DNA of 64,000 nucleotides from positions 1 to 64,000 of the forward strand of contig CAZLWE010000005.1 in assembly GCA_964562985.1 (NCBI GenBank), written 5' to 3'. This DNA comes from SHLQ01 sp964562985. Lineage in GTDB: Bacteria; Actinomycetota; Acidimicrobiia; Acidimicrobiales; SHLQ01. Under the pieces are notes generated by a model. That model ran no database searches and had not been told where the DNA came from. It worked only from the letters and a program-made list of their open reading frames with translations. Position 1 is the first letter of the stretch. Every line of letters starts with the position of its first letter. The position numbers and the translations under genes are program-made. Positions 8,424-17,426 of the stretch are shown here, one piece after another.

Positions 8424-9655
8424 GTCGCCTCCTCAACCTCAGAGGACCGCGCGGCGAGAACCGCACACAAGGCGCCACCGGTGAAGACCAGGAAGCCAAC
8501 GCCGAAGGCGGTCACCGTAGTGGTGATGAACCCATCGATGATCGACCCAAGGATCCCTCCGAAGATAAACACGATCGCGCCGGTCACCGACGAGGCCGTA
8601 CCGGCAATCGCTCCCATCGGAGCCATCGACAGCGTTTGCATCAGCGGGGTCGTCGCGGAGTTCGTGGCGGTGAGGATCGTCACGAGAGCGAACCATAACC
8701 AGAACGATGGAACGCCACCGGAGCCGAGTGAGATGACTACGTACACGGCCGAAGTCACGACAACTGCCACCATCATCGAGAGCAACACCCGATGTGTCCC
8801 GACGCGGGCAACAGCTCGAGCGCTCAACGTAATCGTGACCGCCATGAGCGCAGCGTTCAATCCGAAGAAGAAGGCGAACTGTGAGCCTCGCCCGAAGATC
8901 GTGCCGATGATCTGCGTGGAGCTGCCGAGCCACGGGAAGAACGCTCCGTAGGCCAGCGTCGTGGCCAACGTGTAGAGCATGGTGTGACGATTCGTCGCCA
9001 CCGTCTTGGCCGCGCGTGCAACCCGGCCAAACTCCAAAGGCAAGACGCTTTCGGGCTCGAGGGTCTCCGTCAGGCGGGAGAACCACAACCCTCCGGCAAT
9101 CGCGAGTACCGCTGCTGCTGCGGTGGTAAGGCGCCACGAGCCAAACACCAATAGCAACTCGCCAAGTCCAGGGGCGAGAATCGGCACAAGCAGAAACACC
9201 GCAATGACGAATGACATGATGCGAGACATCACGTCGCCCTCGTAGGAATCGCGAACGATCGCGAGGATGACCGTTCGAGGGCCTGCTGCCGCGGCTCCCC
9301 ACAACACCCGTCCCGCCAGAAACACCCCGAACGAGGACGCAAAGGTCGAGGCCAGCGCACCAATGACGATCAACGCGAGGGCCGAGTACATCACGGGCTT
9401 GCGACCGAAGCGATCGGCCAACGGCCCCCACACCAACGTTGCGACGCCCATAGCCACAAAGAAGACGGTGATGCTGAGCGAAATGGGCGAGTCGATCGGA
9501 TCGAGACTGAACTCGGCCTCAATCTCATCGAAGGCCGGGAGGATCGTGTCGATGCTGATCGCGATCGTCGCCATGAGCATCGACATCATCGCAATGAACT
9601 CTCTGCGGGCCAGGCCATGACCACTCTCCGCTTGTGTGTCCGTCACGTCGACCAT
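8420..9655 (-). CDS. MFS drug-resistance transporter, Bcr/CflA type
   Basis: A 411-residue protein with about 12 transmembrane helices. It begins with a short cytosolic stretch and then REFIAMMSMLMATIAISIDT, leading to an extracellular LPAFDEIEAEF, the arrangement of the Bcr/CflA drug:proton antiporters. The loop after helix 2 contains GPLADRFGRKPVMY, the MFS signature. Substrates for this subfamily include bicyclomycin, chloramphenicol and other amphipathic compounds, but the substrate here cannot be stated. It is the first gene of a likely operon with the HAD hydrolase and prolyl oligopeptidase. Confidence 0.9.
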   Translation of the reverse strand: MVDVTDTQAESGHGLARREFIAMMSMLMATIAISIDTILPAFDEIEAEFSLDPIDSPISLSITVFFVAMGVATLVWGPLADRFGRKPVMYSALALIVIGALASTFASSFGVFLAGRVLWGAAAAGPRTVILAIVRDSYEGDVMSRIMSFVIAVFLLVPILAPGLGELLLVFGSWRLTTAAAAVLAIAGGLWFSRLTETLEPESVLPLEFGRVARAAKTVATNRHTMLYTLATTLAYGAFFPWLGSSTQIIGTIFGRGSQFAFFFGLNAALMAVTITLSARAVARVGTHRVLLSMMVAVVVTSAVYVVISLGSGGVPSFWLWFALVTILTATNSATTPLMQTLSMAPMGAIAGTASSVTGAIVFIFGGILGSIIDGFITTTVTAFGVGFLVFTGGALCAVLAARSSEVEEAT

Positions 9656-9786
9656 CGGGTGAGCCTAACGGTGACTCGATCCCGGGTGGCCGCCACCTCG
9701 TTGCTCATCGGCACACCAGCGAGGTCGAAGTCTGAATCACCGACAGTTCGTGGTTACATAGAGCGAGCCAGGAGGAGGCCGGGGCG

Positions 9787-10341
9787 ATGGTGAATACCGC
9801 GGACAATCGATTCCCCTCTACGACGTGGGGTCTGGTCTCCAAGTTGCTCGTCGACGGGTTGTTCGCGTCGCTCGCCATCATCTTGATCACGATTGTCGCC
9901 GCACGAATCTTCAGCTTTCCCCCAGATGTCTTCTTTGACGGCACATCGACCGCTGGCGCGACAGCGATCAACGCGTTCGTCGGGATCGCGTTCCTCGGCG
10001 GCGCCCTCGCCCTCATCGCGCTCGGGTACCTGACGGGTCCGTTCAAGCTGGTGTTTCACATCGCCGCAATTTTGGTGATCGCCATCACAGCAATCGGATC
10101 GCTGTCCGCCGGATTCGACCGGCAGACGGATTCCTTGGGTGTCCCTACGGAAATGGCGGACCTCGTAACCGGATTCTCCGCAATGAGCGCAGCGATATGT
10201 GCGACATTTGTGTGGAAACGCGCTCGACAATTCTGGGCAGGGTTCCCAGACGCAGACGACACGGCTGCACCTCAAGACGAGGTGCGAGAGGTAAACACCG
10301 ACCTGCCACCTTTCCCCCCCACCTTGTCCGACGACAACTAA
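9787..10341 (+). CDS. Hypothetical four-helix membrane protein
   Basis: Not recognised. The 184-residue protein has hydrophobic segments LLVDGLFASLAIILITIVAA, AFVGIAFLGGALALIALGYL, LVFHIAAILVIAITAIGSL and a weaker one near LVTGFSAMSAAICATFVW. The C-terminal 35 residues are hydrophilic and acidic. A GGAGGAGG-like ribosome-binding sequence lies before the ATG start. It is divergent from the MFS gene; the 131 bases between them must hold both promoters. It faces the lipoprotein gene convergently, with a weak hairpin (10359-10380) between them. Confidence 0.72.
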   Translation: MVNTADNRFPSTTWGLVSKLLVDGLFASLAIILITIVAARIFSFPPDVFFDGTSTAGATAINAFVGIAFLGGALALIALGYLTGPFKLVFHIAAILVIAITAIGSLSAGFDRQTDSLGVPTEMADLVTGFSAMSAAICATFVWKRARQFWAGFPDADDTAAPQDEVREVNTDLPPFPPTLSDDN

Positions 10342-10383
10342 GCGCGGCTCACAAAATGCAGACACCGCATCAGGCGTCTGGGG

Positions 10384-11637
10384 TTAACGCCAGATGCGAA
10401 GGGTGGTGCCCGCACCAGCAGCAATAACAGATTCACCGAAGCTCGACACGGCGATATTGGAGGTGAGAATGCCAGGTAGGGGCACTTCCACCACCGTCGC
10501 CCAGCCGCCGGCATCATTCGTGCGGGTCATACCGATAAGGCGGTCACGATCGAATGCCGAGACCAGCGCGTCGGGTGCGCCGTCTTCGTTCACGTCGAGC
10601 GCGACTCCCATGTCGAGGTTGCGAGTTCTGATTGGATGCGACGTGAATGCACCTGCCGATGCAGCAACACGTTCGAGGCTCGCTCCCCCGTCATTTTCGA
10701 CGAGTTGGAATGCTTGAAGGATTCCGCCGATATGTGGTGTCTGCACATCGAGTATCTCCGGTTGGCCCTCGGGCCCGAAAGGGCCGATAGCGAGTTGATT
10801 GCGCCATCGGTTTCCCTGACCGATAGGTGCAGATTCGGCCAGTAGGGATCCATCGAGCTCATACACCGCCAAGCGAGCACCGCCGCTCGAATTCGACAGC
10901 GTCACCACCACTTCGACCGAGCCGTCGGCATCGATGTCGACGAGTATCGGCGCAATGCCCTCGATCACGTCGACCTCGGGTACGACGATCCGTCCTGAGG
11001 TGTCGTCACACAAGTTCACCCACTCGACGGCAGCCGCTTCAATCGCGTCGCCGAGCACATTGTGGGCATATCGATCTGTCGGGTCAGCGAGCACGGCGAG
11101 GATCGGACCGCCGCGCACGACGCGTCCGTCGGGCAATGGATTGTCGAAGCGATCGTGGTCGTCGAATGCCGTGCCGATCGTGCCGTCCGCCTCGACAACC
11201 GACGGGGTCGCCCCGACCGATCCGAGATCGATTACTTCACCAGCGGCGGTCACCTGGTGGGCTGTCTGGTCCGTGGTGGTCACCAACCAACCGCCGTCCG
11301 GCGAAGGCACAACCCACTCGATCGTTGACGGCAGGACGACATCGACCACTGTCGCGGTGGCCAAATCGATCACCGCATCACTCAATCGGTTACCGCTGCT
11401 GCGCACATCGACTCGGCCTTGGATGGGTGGCGTCGTGCAAGCCACGGGCTCCGGAGGCGCCTGGGTCGTGATGATCGACTCAACCGGGTCGGACGGAGGC
11501 GTGGTCGTTGCGGCGGTGGTCGGCACCAGACTCTCCGCCGTTGGAGGTGTGTCGCCAGCTTGGTCGCCCGGCGCGCTGGCACAAGCAGCAACGATCAAGC
11601 CAGCACAGACGAGCATGGCCAGCGAACGAACTCGCAC
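10384..11637 (-). CDS. Lipoprotein with FG-GAP/VCBS-like repeats
   Basis: I start at a GTG (11635-11637) preceded at six bases by GAGGAG; an upstream ATG would add nine charged residues before the signal peptide. The N terminus then reads as a lipoprotein signal (LAMLVCAGLIVAAC) with Cys as the lipid-modified residue. A Thr/Pro-rich linker follows. The rest contains short repeats with Asp-rich loops, such as DIDADGSVEVVVTL and DVNEDGAPDALVSAF, which resemble the calcium-binding FG-GAP/VCBS units of beta-propeller proteins. It is probably an extracellular surface protein; its ligand is unknown. Confidence 0.75.
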   Translation of the reverse strand: MRVRSLAMLVCAGLIVAACASAPGDQAGDTPPTAESLVPTTAATTTPPSDPVESIITTQAPPEPVACTTPPIQGRVDVRSSGNRLSDAVIDLATATVVDVVLPSTIEWVVPSPDGGWLVTTTDQTAHQVTAAGEVIDLGSVGATPSVVEADGTIGTAFDDHDRFDNPLPDGRVVRGGPILAVLADPTDRYAHNVLGDAIEAAAVEWVNLCDDTSGRIVVPEVDVIEGIAPILVDIDADGSVEVVVTLSNSSGGARLAVYELDGSLLAESAPIGQGNRWRNQLAIGPFGPEGQPEILDVQTPHIGGILQAFQLVENDGGASLERVAASAGAFTSHPIRTRNLDMGVALDVNEDGAPDALVSAFDRDRLIGMTRTNDAGGWATVVEVPLPGILTSNIAVSSFGESVIAAGAGTTLRIWR

Positions 11638-11668
11638 TATCGACTCCTCTCGCAAGTCGAGCAAGAGG

Positions 11669-11875
11669 TTAGCCCTCGGCTACCTCTTCTGGTGCGTCGC
11701 CCTCCACGACTGACTCAGAGGATTCTTCGGTCTTGTCCTTCTCGAAGTTGTCCTCGTGGTTTACGGCGGTCACGACACCGAAGCCGGCGAGGATCGAAGC
11801 GGAGAAGACGAGGCCAGCGACCGTGGCTTTCCAACCATGGTCGGGCTTTGGTTCGGGCGCTGCGGGTCCAGCCAT
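11669..11875 (-). CDS. Small single-pass membrane protein
   Basis: A 68-residue protein of unknown function. A short Pro-rich cytosolic start is followed by one hydrophobic helix (ATVAGLVFSASILAGFGVVTAV) and an acidic extracytoplasmic tail of about 28 residues. A GAAAGAAGGA-type ribosome-binding sequence lies upstream. It lies 31 bases upstream of the lipoprotein gene on the same strand, so the two are probably co-transcribed. Confidence 0.65.
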   Translation of the reverse strand: MAGPAAPEPKPDHGWKATVAGLVFSASILAGFGVVTAVNHEDNFEKDKTEESSESVVEGDAPEEVAEG

Positions 11876-11946
11876 TCGAGTCCTTCTTTCGAACGAGTGC
11901 TACGAAAAGAGTACCGGGAGATGCATCAGAACTAGGCGCGTTGGCG

Positions 11947-12690
11947 CTAGTCGTTGTCAGGGAGGTGTGCGGCTCGCGCTCCTCCCTGCCAGTCTTCGAA
12001 CTCGGGCGCATCGCTGAGTTCACCAAATACTCGTAGTTGTGGCTTCTCGCGCAACGACCGCTTCATCTCCGCGAAACCTGGATAGGCAGCCAGCGTGGTT
12101 ACCGATTCCCAGAGTGGCACCGCCTCCTCGTCGGACGGGATTCGGCTCAACACGGGCCCAAAGAATGACAATCCATCGGGTGGCTGGAAGGTAATGATCG
12201 GCGTACCGACCTCACGACCGGTGCGAGACAGCGCCATCTCGGTCTCGGTCTCGATGAGCTCGTCCCATGATTCGTCGTCTGCCGCGCTCGCATAACTCGT
12301 AGGGAGCCCGGCACGTTCGAGGGCGGCCTCGATCATCGGAATCGTGCCTAGCGCGAGGCGATATTCCTCGTTAGGTTCCGCATCAAAGCTCGGGCCGGAG
12401 AACTCCGCATAGAGCGGACCGACCGGCTCAATCCCGAGATCTTCGCGAACCGCAGCGCATACCCGAAGCATGCGCAACCCAGCGGTGTGGCCGTGCTCGT
12501 ATTCCGGCGGGAAGTCCGTGGCGTAGTCCTTGTCCTTGTTCAGTATTCGCAACGATATGAACCGCCAATCGACGGAGAGGTCGGTTTGGGATCCGACCTT
12601 CTCGATCCATCGAGACGTGATCCATGCAAATGGACACACCGGATCGAAGAAGAACTCAATATCTGCCGCAGCCGTTTGTGAGGAGGTCAT
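11947..12690 (-). CDS. DsbA-family protein related to mycothiol-dependent reductase Rv2466c
   Basis: The protein resembles mycobacterial Rv2466c, a thioredoxin-fold reductase that uses mycothiol. Matching segments are FFFDPVCPFAWITSRW near the N terminus, FFGPVLSRIP in the C-terminal third, and the final FAEMKRS region. I start it at the Met opening MTSSQTAAADIEFFF (247 residues); an upstream Met would add ten residues unlike the family. The family active site is CPWC; here it reads Cys19-Pro-Phe-Ala22, so the resolving cysteine is lost. A single-cysteine mechanism, or loss of redox activity, follows. The other possibility is a nitroreductase or isomerase role with a modified site. Confidence 0.82.
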   Translation of the reverse strand: MTSSQTAAADIEFFFDPVCPFAWITSRWIEKVGSQTDLSVDWRFISLRILNKDKDYATDFPPEYEHGHTAGLRMLRVCAAVREDLGIEPVGPLYAEFSGPSFDAEPNEEYRLALGTIPMIEAALERAGLPTSYASAADDESWDELIETETEMALSRTGREVGTPIITFQPPDGLSFFGPVLSRIPSDEEAVPLWESVTTLAAYPGFAEMKRSLREKPQLRVFGELSDAPEFEDWQGGARAAHLPDND

Positions 12691-12775
12691 GGTGGTGTTT
12701 CTATCACCAGATTCGATCAAGGTTTTGGCCGAAGTGGCCGATGTTTTGGGCTGCTACGGAAGTTGGGGATGGCAA

Positions 12776-13291
12776 ATGATTACAAGTGGACGATTGCTGG
12801 TGGTCGGGGCATTGGCCCTGGGTGGCTATCTATTCGTAAACGATGTGCAGGCAGACGACGTCGTCTTCGCCCTTGAAGACGCGACCCTCCAGGCACAAGA
12901 CTTCGTCGACGACGTTGAATTCGAAGGCGCTGACGACGAGTTTCCGTCGATCATCCTCGATGATGGAAGCGGCAACGACAGGGTGACCATCGCTCGACAG
13001 GGCAGCGGAGGCTTCAACGAGTTTGGGCCAACGTCGGCCGTCGCCTTCGGCTTGGATACCGACACCGAGACCGATCTCACCGTCGAGGCACCAAGCGCAA
13101 TTCCTCGCCCGTCGGCGCAGACCGGTACTGCAGCGGCTGTCGAAGAGTCGCCGGCGAGCGAATCGACCGTCGCTCCGGAGACCACCACAACCGCCGCACC
13201 CGAAACCACCACAACGACGGCAGCGCCAGCAACCACCGCGGCACCCGAAACCACCGTGGCGCCAGCGCCTGAGGAACCTGCGGGCGGGTAA
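12776..13291 (+). CDS. Hypothetical exported protein with Thr-rich tail
   Basis: Unknown function. I choose the ATG that opens MITSGRLLVVGALALGGYLF, which places a signal peptide or N-terminal anchor at the very start; longer upstream reading would put it inside. The mature part has about 100 acidic residues without a recognised domain. From residue about 115 it is rich in Thr, Pro and Ala with repeats such as ETTTTAAPETTTTT, a typical extended and possibly O-glycosylated linker. It ends in Pro-Ala-Gly-Gly with no membrane anchor at the C terminus. It is convergent with the LmbE-type deacetylase gene. Confidence 0.65.
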   Translation: MITSGRLLVVGALALGGYLFVNDVQADDVVFALEDATLQAQDFVDDVEFEGADDEFPSIILDDGSGNDRVTIARQGSGGFNEFGPTSAVAFGLDTDTETDLTVEAPSAIPRPSAQTGTAAAVEESPASESTVAPETTTTAAPETTTTTAAPATTAAPETTVAPAPEEPAGG

Positions 13292-13314
13292 TCAATTCCC
13301 GCCGACTCGGCGAG

Positions 13315-14106
13315 CTACAGCCCAGGCAGCATGGAGACGATCTCTGGCCCACCGGTGTTGGTACGCCCGGGTATGTTGAAGAACTCCACGCCGAACGCTT
13401 GAGCGAATGCCTCATCGGGCATGGTCAGAAAGAAGCTGTCAGGCCCAATCTGGCTGCGGTGCGCAATCATGGCCTCGCGCTTTGCCCCAACCGATCCACT
13501 GACATCGAGTTGATAGGAGATGTCGTGGTGCTCGGTGCCCATCGTCTCCACATCGACATCGGGCTCCTCCATCTCCGGATTCTCCGTTGACATCTCCGCG
13601 ATCATGGCCCGGATGTAGTCGCGATTCATCGTCGCCTCGAAGACATGGTCGAGGTCGGCTTGTTGGGCAGCAGCCATTCCGACGGTGTGGACTTGGATGT
13701 GATCCGGGTGACCATACCCACCGTGATCGTCGTAGATCGTCAGAACATCAGCCTCAACATCTTCCAAGATCGCGACGAGTCGATCGACCGCCTCATCATG
13801 GTCGGCTTGCCAGAACGACGCCGGATTGTCGTTGGTCGGTTCCCCCATCATCCCGGAATCCTCATAGTCGAGGAAACGAGGAGATTCAGCACCGAGGGCC
13901 TCAGCCGACACGGCGAGTTCCTTCACCCGTCGTTCCCATAGGGCTTCCCCGTCGTCGAGCACTCCTTCTTGTGGTTCGCCTTGCTCACCTCGGGTCGCAC
14001 ACACCAACACCACTCGATGACCTTTGGCCGATGCAGCGGCCATCAACCCGCCGGTCGAGATTGCTTCGTCATCGGGATGGGCATGAAAACAAACGAGGGT
14101 TGCCAT
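13315..14106 (-). CDS. PIG-L/LmbE family N-acetylglucosamine-type deacetylase
   Basis: Zinc-dependent deacetylase of 263 residues. The family motif AHPDDE, at residues about 9-14, supplies the first His and Asp of the metal site; GHPDHIQVH supplies the second His. In Actinobacteria this family includes MshB and Mca of mycothiol metabolism. The sequence between these motifs (CATRGEQGEP) and the window's Rv2466c-type protein are compatible with a mycothiol-related role, but an identity with MshB or Mca cannot be decided by eye. It lies ten bases downstream of the PrsW-type gene on the same strand. Confidence 0.85.
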   Translation of the reverse strand: MATLVCFHAHPDDEAISTGGLMAAASAKGHRVVLVCATRGEQGEPQEGVLDDGEALWERRVKELAVSAEALGAESPRFLDYEDSGMMGEPTNDNPASFWQADHDEAVDRLVAILEDVEADVLTIYDDHGGYGHPDHIQVHTVGMAAAQQADLDHVFEATMNRDYIRAMIAEMSTENPEMEEPDVDVETMGTEHHDISYQLDVSGSVGAKREAMIAHRSQIGPDSFFLTMPDEAFAQAFGVEFFNIPGRTNTGGPEIVSMLPGL

Positions 14107-14116
14107 AGTCGTCAGG

Positions 14117-15403
14117 CTAGGTGGATTGACCGGAACCTCGTGCCGCCGCGAGCGCAGTTACCAACCGGGCCTCCTGGTCGGGCACGGGCATGCCGTCGTA
14201 GTCGAGCATCGCGGCGAGTCGTGTTAACGCACTCGATTCGGCATCCAACTGGGCTTTTGCTTGCTTGGTCGATAGAGACCGGCGAACGTCTCGCCTCTTC
14301 GATCCATCGAGAAGCATCTGCGCACGGTCGAGCGGCACGCCGTATCGGGCGGCGATCGCCGGCGCGAGCATGTTGTAACGCTTTTGGTCTCGATTGCGAA
14401 GCACGATCACGCCAACGGCGGTGAGCAGGAACAATACGACAAACGACAACAAGACGATGCCCGCCACAACCATTCCCGTTTCGCTCGCAGCAATCGAAAT
14501 GGATCCATTCCAAGCAGCATGGAAAGCCATCGCGACGAGGAGCCCCCAAGTCGCCGTCCACAACGGCTTGCGCCTTCGAACAGCGATTCCGATCGCGAGT
14601 CCGGCCCATGCGGTGAACAGCGGGTGGGCGAACGGGGTCACCAGCGCTCGGCCGATGAAGACCTCCGTCAACATGCTTTGTTCCTCGGCCATAAAGAAGA
14701 AGCTGACGTTTTCGATCATCGCAAAGCCGAGCGCTGACCAACCGGCATAGACCAGCCCATCGATAAGACCGTCGACTTCGCGACGGCGAACCATCCATAC
14801 GATGGCGAGCGTCTTGGTGAGCTCTTCGATGATTGGCGCAGACGCAACAGCCGCAACCGTCTCATTGGTGAGGGTCAAGACGGTCGTATTGACGACCAAC
14901 GAAATGAATCCGGCGACGAAGGCTCCCCACAAAAACGTGTGGATCTTCGATGACCATGGCTCGGGTTCAAGGCGATCGAGCCATAGCAGCGGCGGAGCAA
15001 CGATGAAGAACGTCGTGAGACCGAGCAAGGTCGGCACTGGACGCTGGAGGAGTGCGACGATGAGTAGGCCAATGCTGGGGATAGCTGCCAGCACCACCGG
15101 GACGGACAGAAACGATGGCAAGCGCGGCTTGTTCGCCGGTGGCGTTAGCGCACTGGCCGGTGGCACGACAACCGGTCCCGTATCGATTCCTCCGACGCTC
15201 ACCGCCGGTGGTGGTGGCTGTAGAACGGGCCGAGGTTGATCGATATGTGCTGTCCACTGCTGACCGTCGAACCAGCGCCAATTTCCTTCGCGCCACGGAT
15301 CCGCATACCACCCGGCTGGTTGGGAGGGCGGGGGCGGCGTTTTTGGCGGTGGTGGCTGCGGCAGCCCCGAGAAGTGTCCGGGTGGTGGTGCAGCGTTGGT
15401 CAC
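14117..15403 (-). CDS. DUF2510-PrsW family intramembrane metalloprotease
   Basis: The N-terminal 70 residues are Pro-rich and contain one DUF2510 unit (AGWYADPWREGNWRWFDGQQWT), a small actinobacterial domain. The remainder is a multi-pass membrane protein of the PrsW type. Its predicted active-site motifs are all visible: EELTK after IIE, then GFAMIENVSFF, and HPLFTAWAG. PrsW in Bacillus cuts an anti-sigma factor. A C-terminal soluble region of about 90 residues, after the last helix, is Ala/Arg-rich. The target here is unknown; the window contains one anti-sigma-type protein (28545-29447), but nothing links the two directly. Confidence 0.88.
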   Translation of the reverse strand: MTNAAPPPGHFSGLPQPPPPKTPPPPSQPAGWYADPWREGNWRWFDGQQWTAHIDQPRPVLQPPPPAVSVGGIDTGPVVVPPASALTPPANKPRLPSFLSVPVVLAAIPSIGLLIVALLQRPVPTLLGLTTFFIVAPPLLWLDRLEPEPWSSKIHTFLWGAFVAGFISLVVNTTVLTLTNETVAAVASAPIIEELTKTLAIVWMVRRREVDGLIDGLVYAGWSALGFAMIENVSFFFMAEEQSMLTEVFIGRALVTPFAHPLFTAWAGLAIGIAVRRRKPLWTATWGLLVAMAFHAAWNGSISIAASETGMVVAGIVLLSFVVLFLLTAVGVIVLRNRDQKRYNMLAPAIAARYGVPLDRAQMLLDGSKRRDVRRSLSTKQAKAQLDAESSALTRLAAMLDYDGMPVPDQEARLVTALAAARGSGQST

Positions 15404-15465
15404 GTCGTCAGTCTTGGCGATGGTCCACGGCTGAGCAACCGTGGACGGAATCTATTTCGTATCAG

Positions 15466-15816
15466 TTACTCAAGGCCGAAGGACTCGAGTTGTACACCGC
15501 ACGACTCCATCGACTGACGAATGGGTTCGAGCACCTCGCTGATATTGATTCCCGCTTCACCGGCTCCAAGGGCGATCAGTCCAGCTAGATCGCGGCTCGA
15601 GCTGTTGTCGACGAAGCACTCGGCTTCCTCAAAGGTCAACGGTGAACCTACCGAGAGCGTGGCCGCGAGCTGGCCTCGTCCGTCCTCGGTCTCGAGGAGC
15701 ACATCAATCTCGGCCTGAGCTTCGGCAATGACCGGGTTGTCAGACACGTCGTCGCCGCACGCGCTGAGCACCAGCCCAAGACCAAAGAGAAAGCCAACTA
15801 AACGACGCAAAATCAT
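15466..15816 (-). CDS. Small lipoprotein
   Basis: I start at the Met opening MILRRLVGFLFGLGLVLSAC; a 12-residue upstream extension is basic and not signal-like. The lipobox is LSAC, so the mature protein of about 97 residues should be anchored to the outer face of the membrane. The mature part has two further cysteines (ECFVDN and SCGVQ) which could form a disulfide. No known domain is seen. It lies 62 bases downstream of the PrsW-type gene start, in the same direction. Confidence 0.7.
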   Translation of the reverse strand: MILRRLVGFLFGLGLVLSACGDDVSDNPVIAEAQAEIDVLLETEDGRGQLAATLSVGSPLTFEEAECFVDNSSSRDLAGLIALGAGEAGINISEVLEPIRQSMESCGVQLESFGLE

Positions 15817-15924
15817 AGTGATGACTTTGCCACAGCGACGCCTCGCTACCACACCAGCCTGCTACCTCCACCACTACGGTTGTGTGTGGGTGATGACTTG
15901 TTGGCGCTGGTGAACGACACCGCA

Positions 15925-16803
15925 CTATCTGGGTAGAGCCACCAACCGGTCCACCGAATGCGTCTCGCCTTCACCCTCGATGGGGGATCCAGCCTCTTCG
16001 GTGACGCTTGCGCTGGTCCGCATGAACCCCGTTGCGGCAACGGCAAGAAGTGCAAACTCGGTACCGAAGAAGGTGAGGCCAAGCCAGATCTCCAAGGAGG
16101 CGTGGAAGCTAAAGAGCACGAGGGCGTAGAACCCGCGTGTACGTCGAAAGGTGAGGCCCAAGAGTGCGGTCGTTTCAGTGAAGAGCACGATGGATTGTCC
16201 AAGTGCGGCAACCCATGGTGTATCGACGATCCAATGAGCGATTGGGTCGTTGACGTCGAAAGCGGTAAGCCATACGCGAAGCGCCGTCCCGTCCGCCCAA
16301 GCCAGCCCACTGGTCCTGAGCTTCTCGAGGCCTGCCAGGGTGTACCCCCAGCCCAACACCACGGCGACGGCGGTCCACACCCAGCGGGGAAGCGCAAGCT
16401 TTCCGGCTTGCAACCAAGTTCCCAAGCCGAGAACCAAGAGCACGGCGAATGGCTGGAACAGTTGATGGCGCGAGTAAAGCTCTTGTTCGACACGGAACGA
16501 CCCCAGCACGAGCAGTGCAACAACGGTGACGCATGCGCCGATGATTGCCAGGCGATCCAGGGCTATCCAGAGAACGACTCCAACGCCGAAGAACACGGTC
16601 GCGAGAACTATGACACTCGAGTGTGTCCATGTGTCTTCCGGAAGAACGAGGCCCAGCACGGAAAGGTAGTTCTCGCGGGGGTCGGTTCCCAGTTGCGTCG
16701 GCAAGCGAAGGATGGTCAGGATGCTCAGGACGCCGAGACCGGCTACCACCAGTCGCGTGAACCATGCGGGAACCGTCGAACGGTCTAGCGATCGAATCGC
16801 CAT
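15925..16803 (-). CDS. HTTM-like multi-pass membrane protein
   Basis: A 292-residue protein with about eight transmembrane helices, started at the Met of MAIRSLDRSTVPAWF rather than at a Met 24 residues upstream in a hydrophilic stretch. Features such as HQLFQPFAVLLVLGLG, AGLEKLRTSG and the long SFHASLEIWLG helix recall proteins with the HTTM (vitamin K-dependent gamma-carboxylase-like) membrane domain. The assignment is by pattern only. It overlaps by 19 bases the end of the upstream gene, which encodes a small protein with a YPMFS motif; this pairing is common for HTTM proteins. Confidence 0.7.
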   Translation of the reverse strand: MAIRSLDRSTVPAWFTRLVVAGLGVLSILTILRLPTQLGTDPRENYLSVLGLVLPEDTWTHSSVIVLATVFFGVGVVLWIALDRLAIIGACVTVVALLVLGSFRVEQELYSRHQLFQPFAVLLVLGLGTWLQAGKLALPRWVWTAVAVVLGWGYTLAGLEKLRTSGLAWADGTALRVWLTAFDVNDPIAHWIVDTPWVAALGQSIVLFTETTALLGLTFRRTRGFYALVLFSFHASLEIWLGLTFFGTEFALLAVAATGFMRTSASVTEEAGSPIEGEGETHSVDRLVALPR

Positions 16804-17192
16804 GAGCCTGTTTCTTCTCGACTGATCGAACCGTCGTCGAACGCTTCGACCGTCGTCTGGGTCACCACGATCCACGGCAGATCGGTATCGGGGAGCCGCT
16901 CCTCGACACGTCTCGTAATGTCGGCTGGGTCAGCGGGCTGGCCTGCCGGGTTCGGGCCAGGTGAACGAAGCCCATACTTCGCATCTGGGTTGATGACGTA
17001 GTCGCTGTTCAGCTCGAACGCATGGGCGGACACAGGCCCGTCAGGGCCCTCCACCTGTAGCCAAGACATCGACGTGGTTCGATCAGAGAACATCGGATAG
17101 GTCGAAAACGGAAAAAGATCGGGGCGCGTCGCGATGTGGCCGACAAGGAACAAGGCGAGTGTTCCAAGAACGATCCACTCGCGACGGTTCAT
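16785..17192 (-). CDS. Single-pass protein with FSTYPMFSD motif, partner of the HTTM-like protein
   Basis: Started at MNRREWIVLGTLALFLVGHI (135 residues); an upstream Met would place 27 unlike residues before the helix. The helix at residues about 6-24 anchors the protein. Directly outside is the motif FPFSTYPMFSD, which recurs in small proteins found beside HTTM-domain genes. The rest is soluble and, from its position after the helix, probably outside the cell. The reaction carried out by such pairs is not established. Its 3' end overlaps the HTTM-like gene. Confidence 0.68.
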   Translation of the reverse strand: MNRREWIVLGTLALFLVGHIATRPDLFPFSTYPMFSDRTTSMSWLQVEGPDGPVSAHAFELNSDYVINPDAKYGLRSPGPNPAGQPADPADITRRVEERLPDTDLPWIVVTQTTVEAFDDGSISREETGSWRFDR

Positions 17193-17426
17193 GGTTCCCA
17201 TTCGGCAGGCGAGGTTGACCCGACATGGGCCCCTCGACTCAGTATCGGCGGTAGCTGTAACAGCAGTCCCCAAATACTCACGATTGTGAAGTGATCGAAC
17301 TCGGATCCGCGACGTGCGGCAGCAAGACCATCGTCATCTTCGCCCGACGGTCTCGGATAACCGGTTTCGGCTTAAGAATCGCGAGATCCGACCGAAAGAT
17401 CGGTAACGGAGCTGGAAGGAGCACCA

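Noticed and set aside
8439..9431. 330-codon frame in another frame of the MFS gene
   Set aside because: Arg/His/Ser-rich translation without helices; the transporter frame is clearly the real one.
10359..10380. Hairpin between two convergent genes at 10.36 kb
   Set aside because: Only about five strong pairs and no U-run; too weak to call a terminator.
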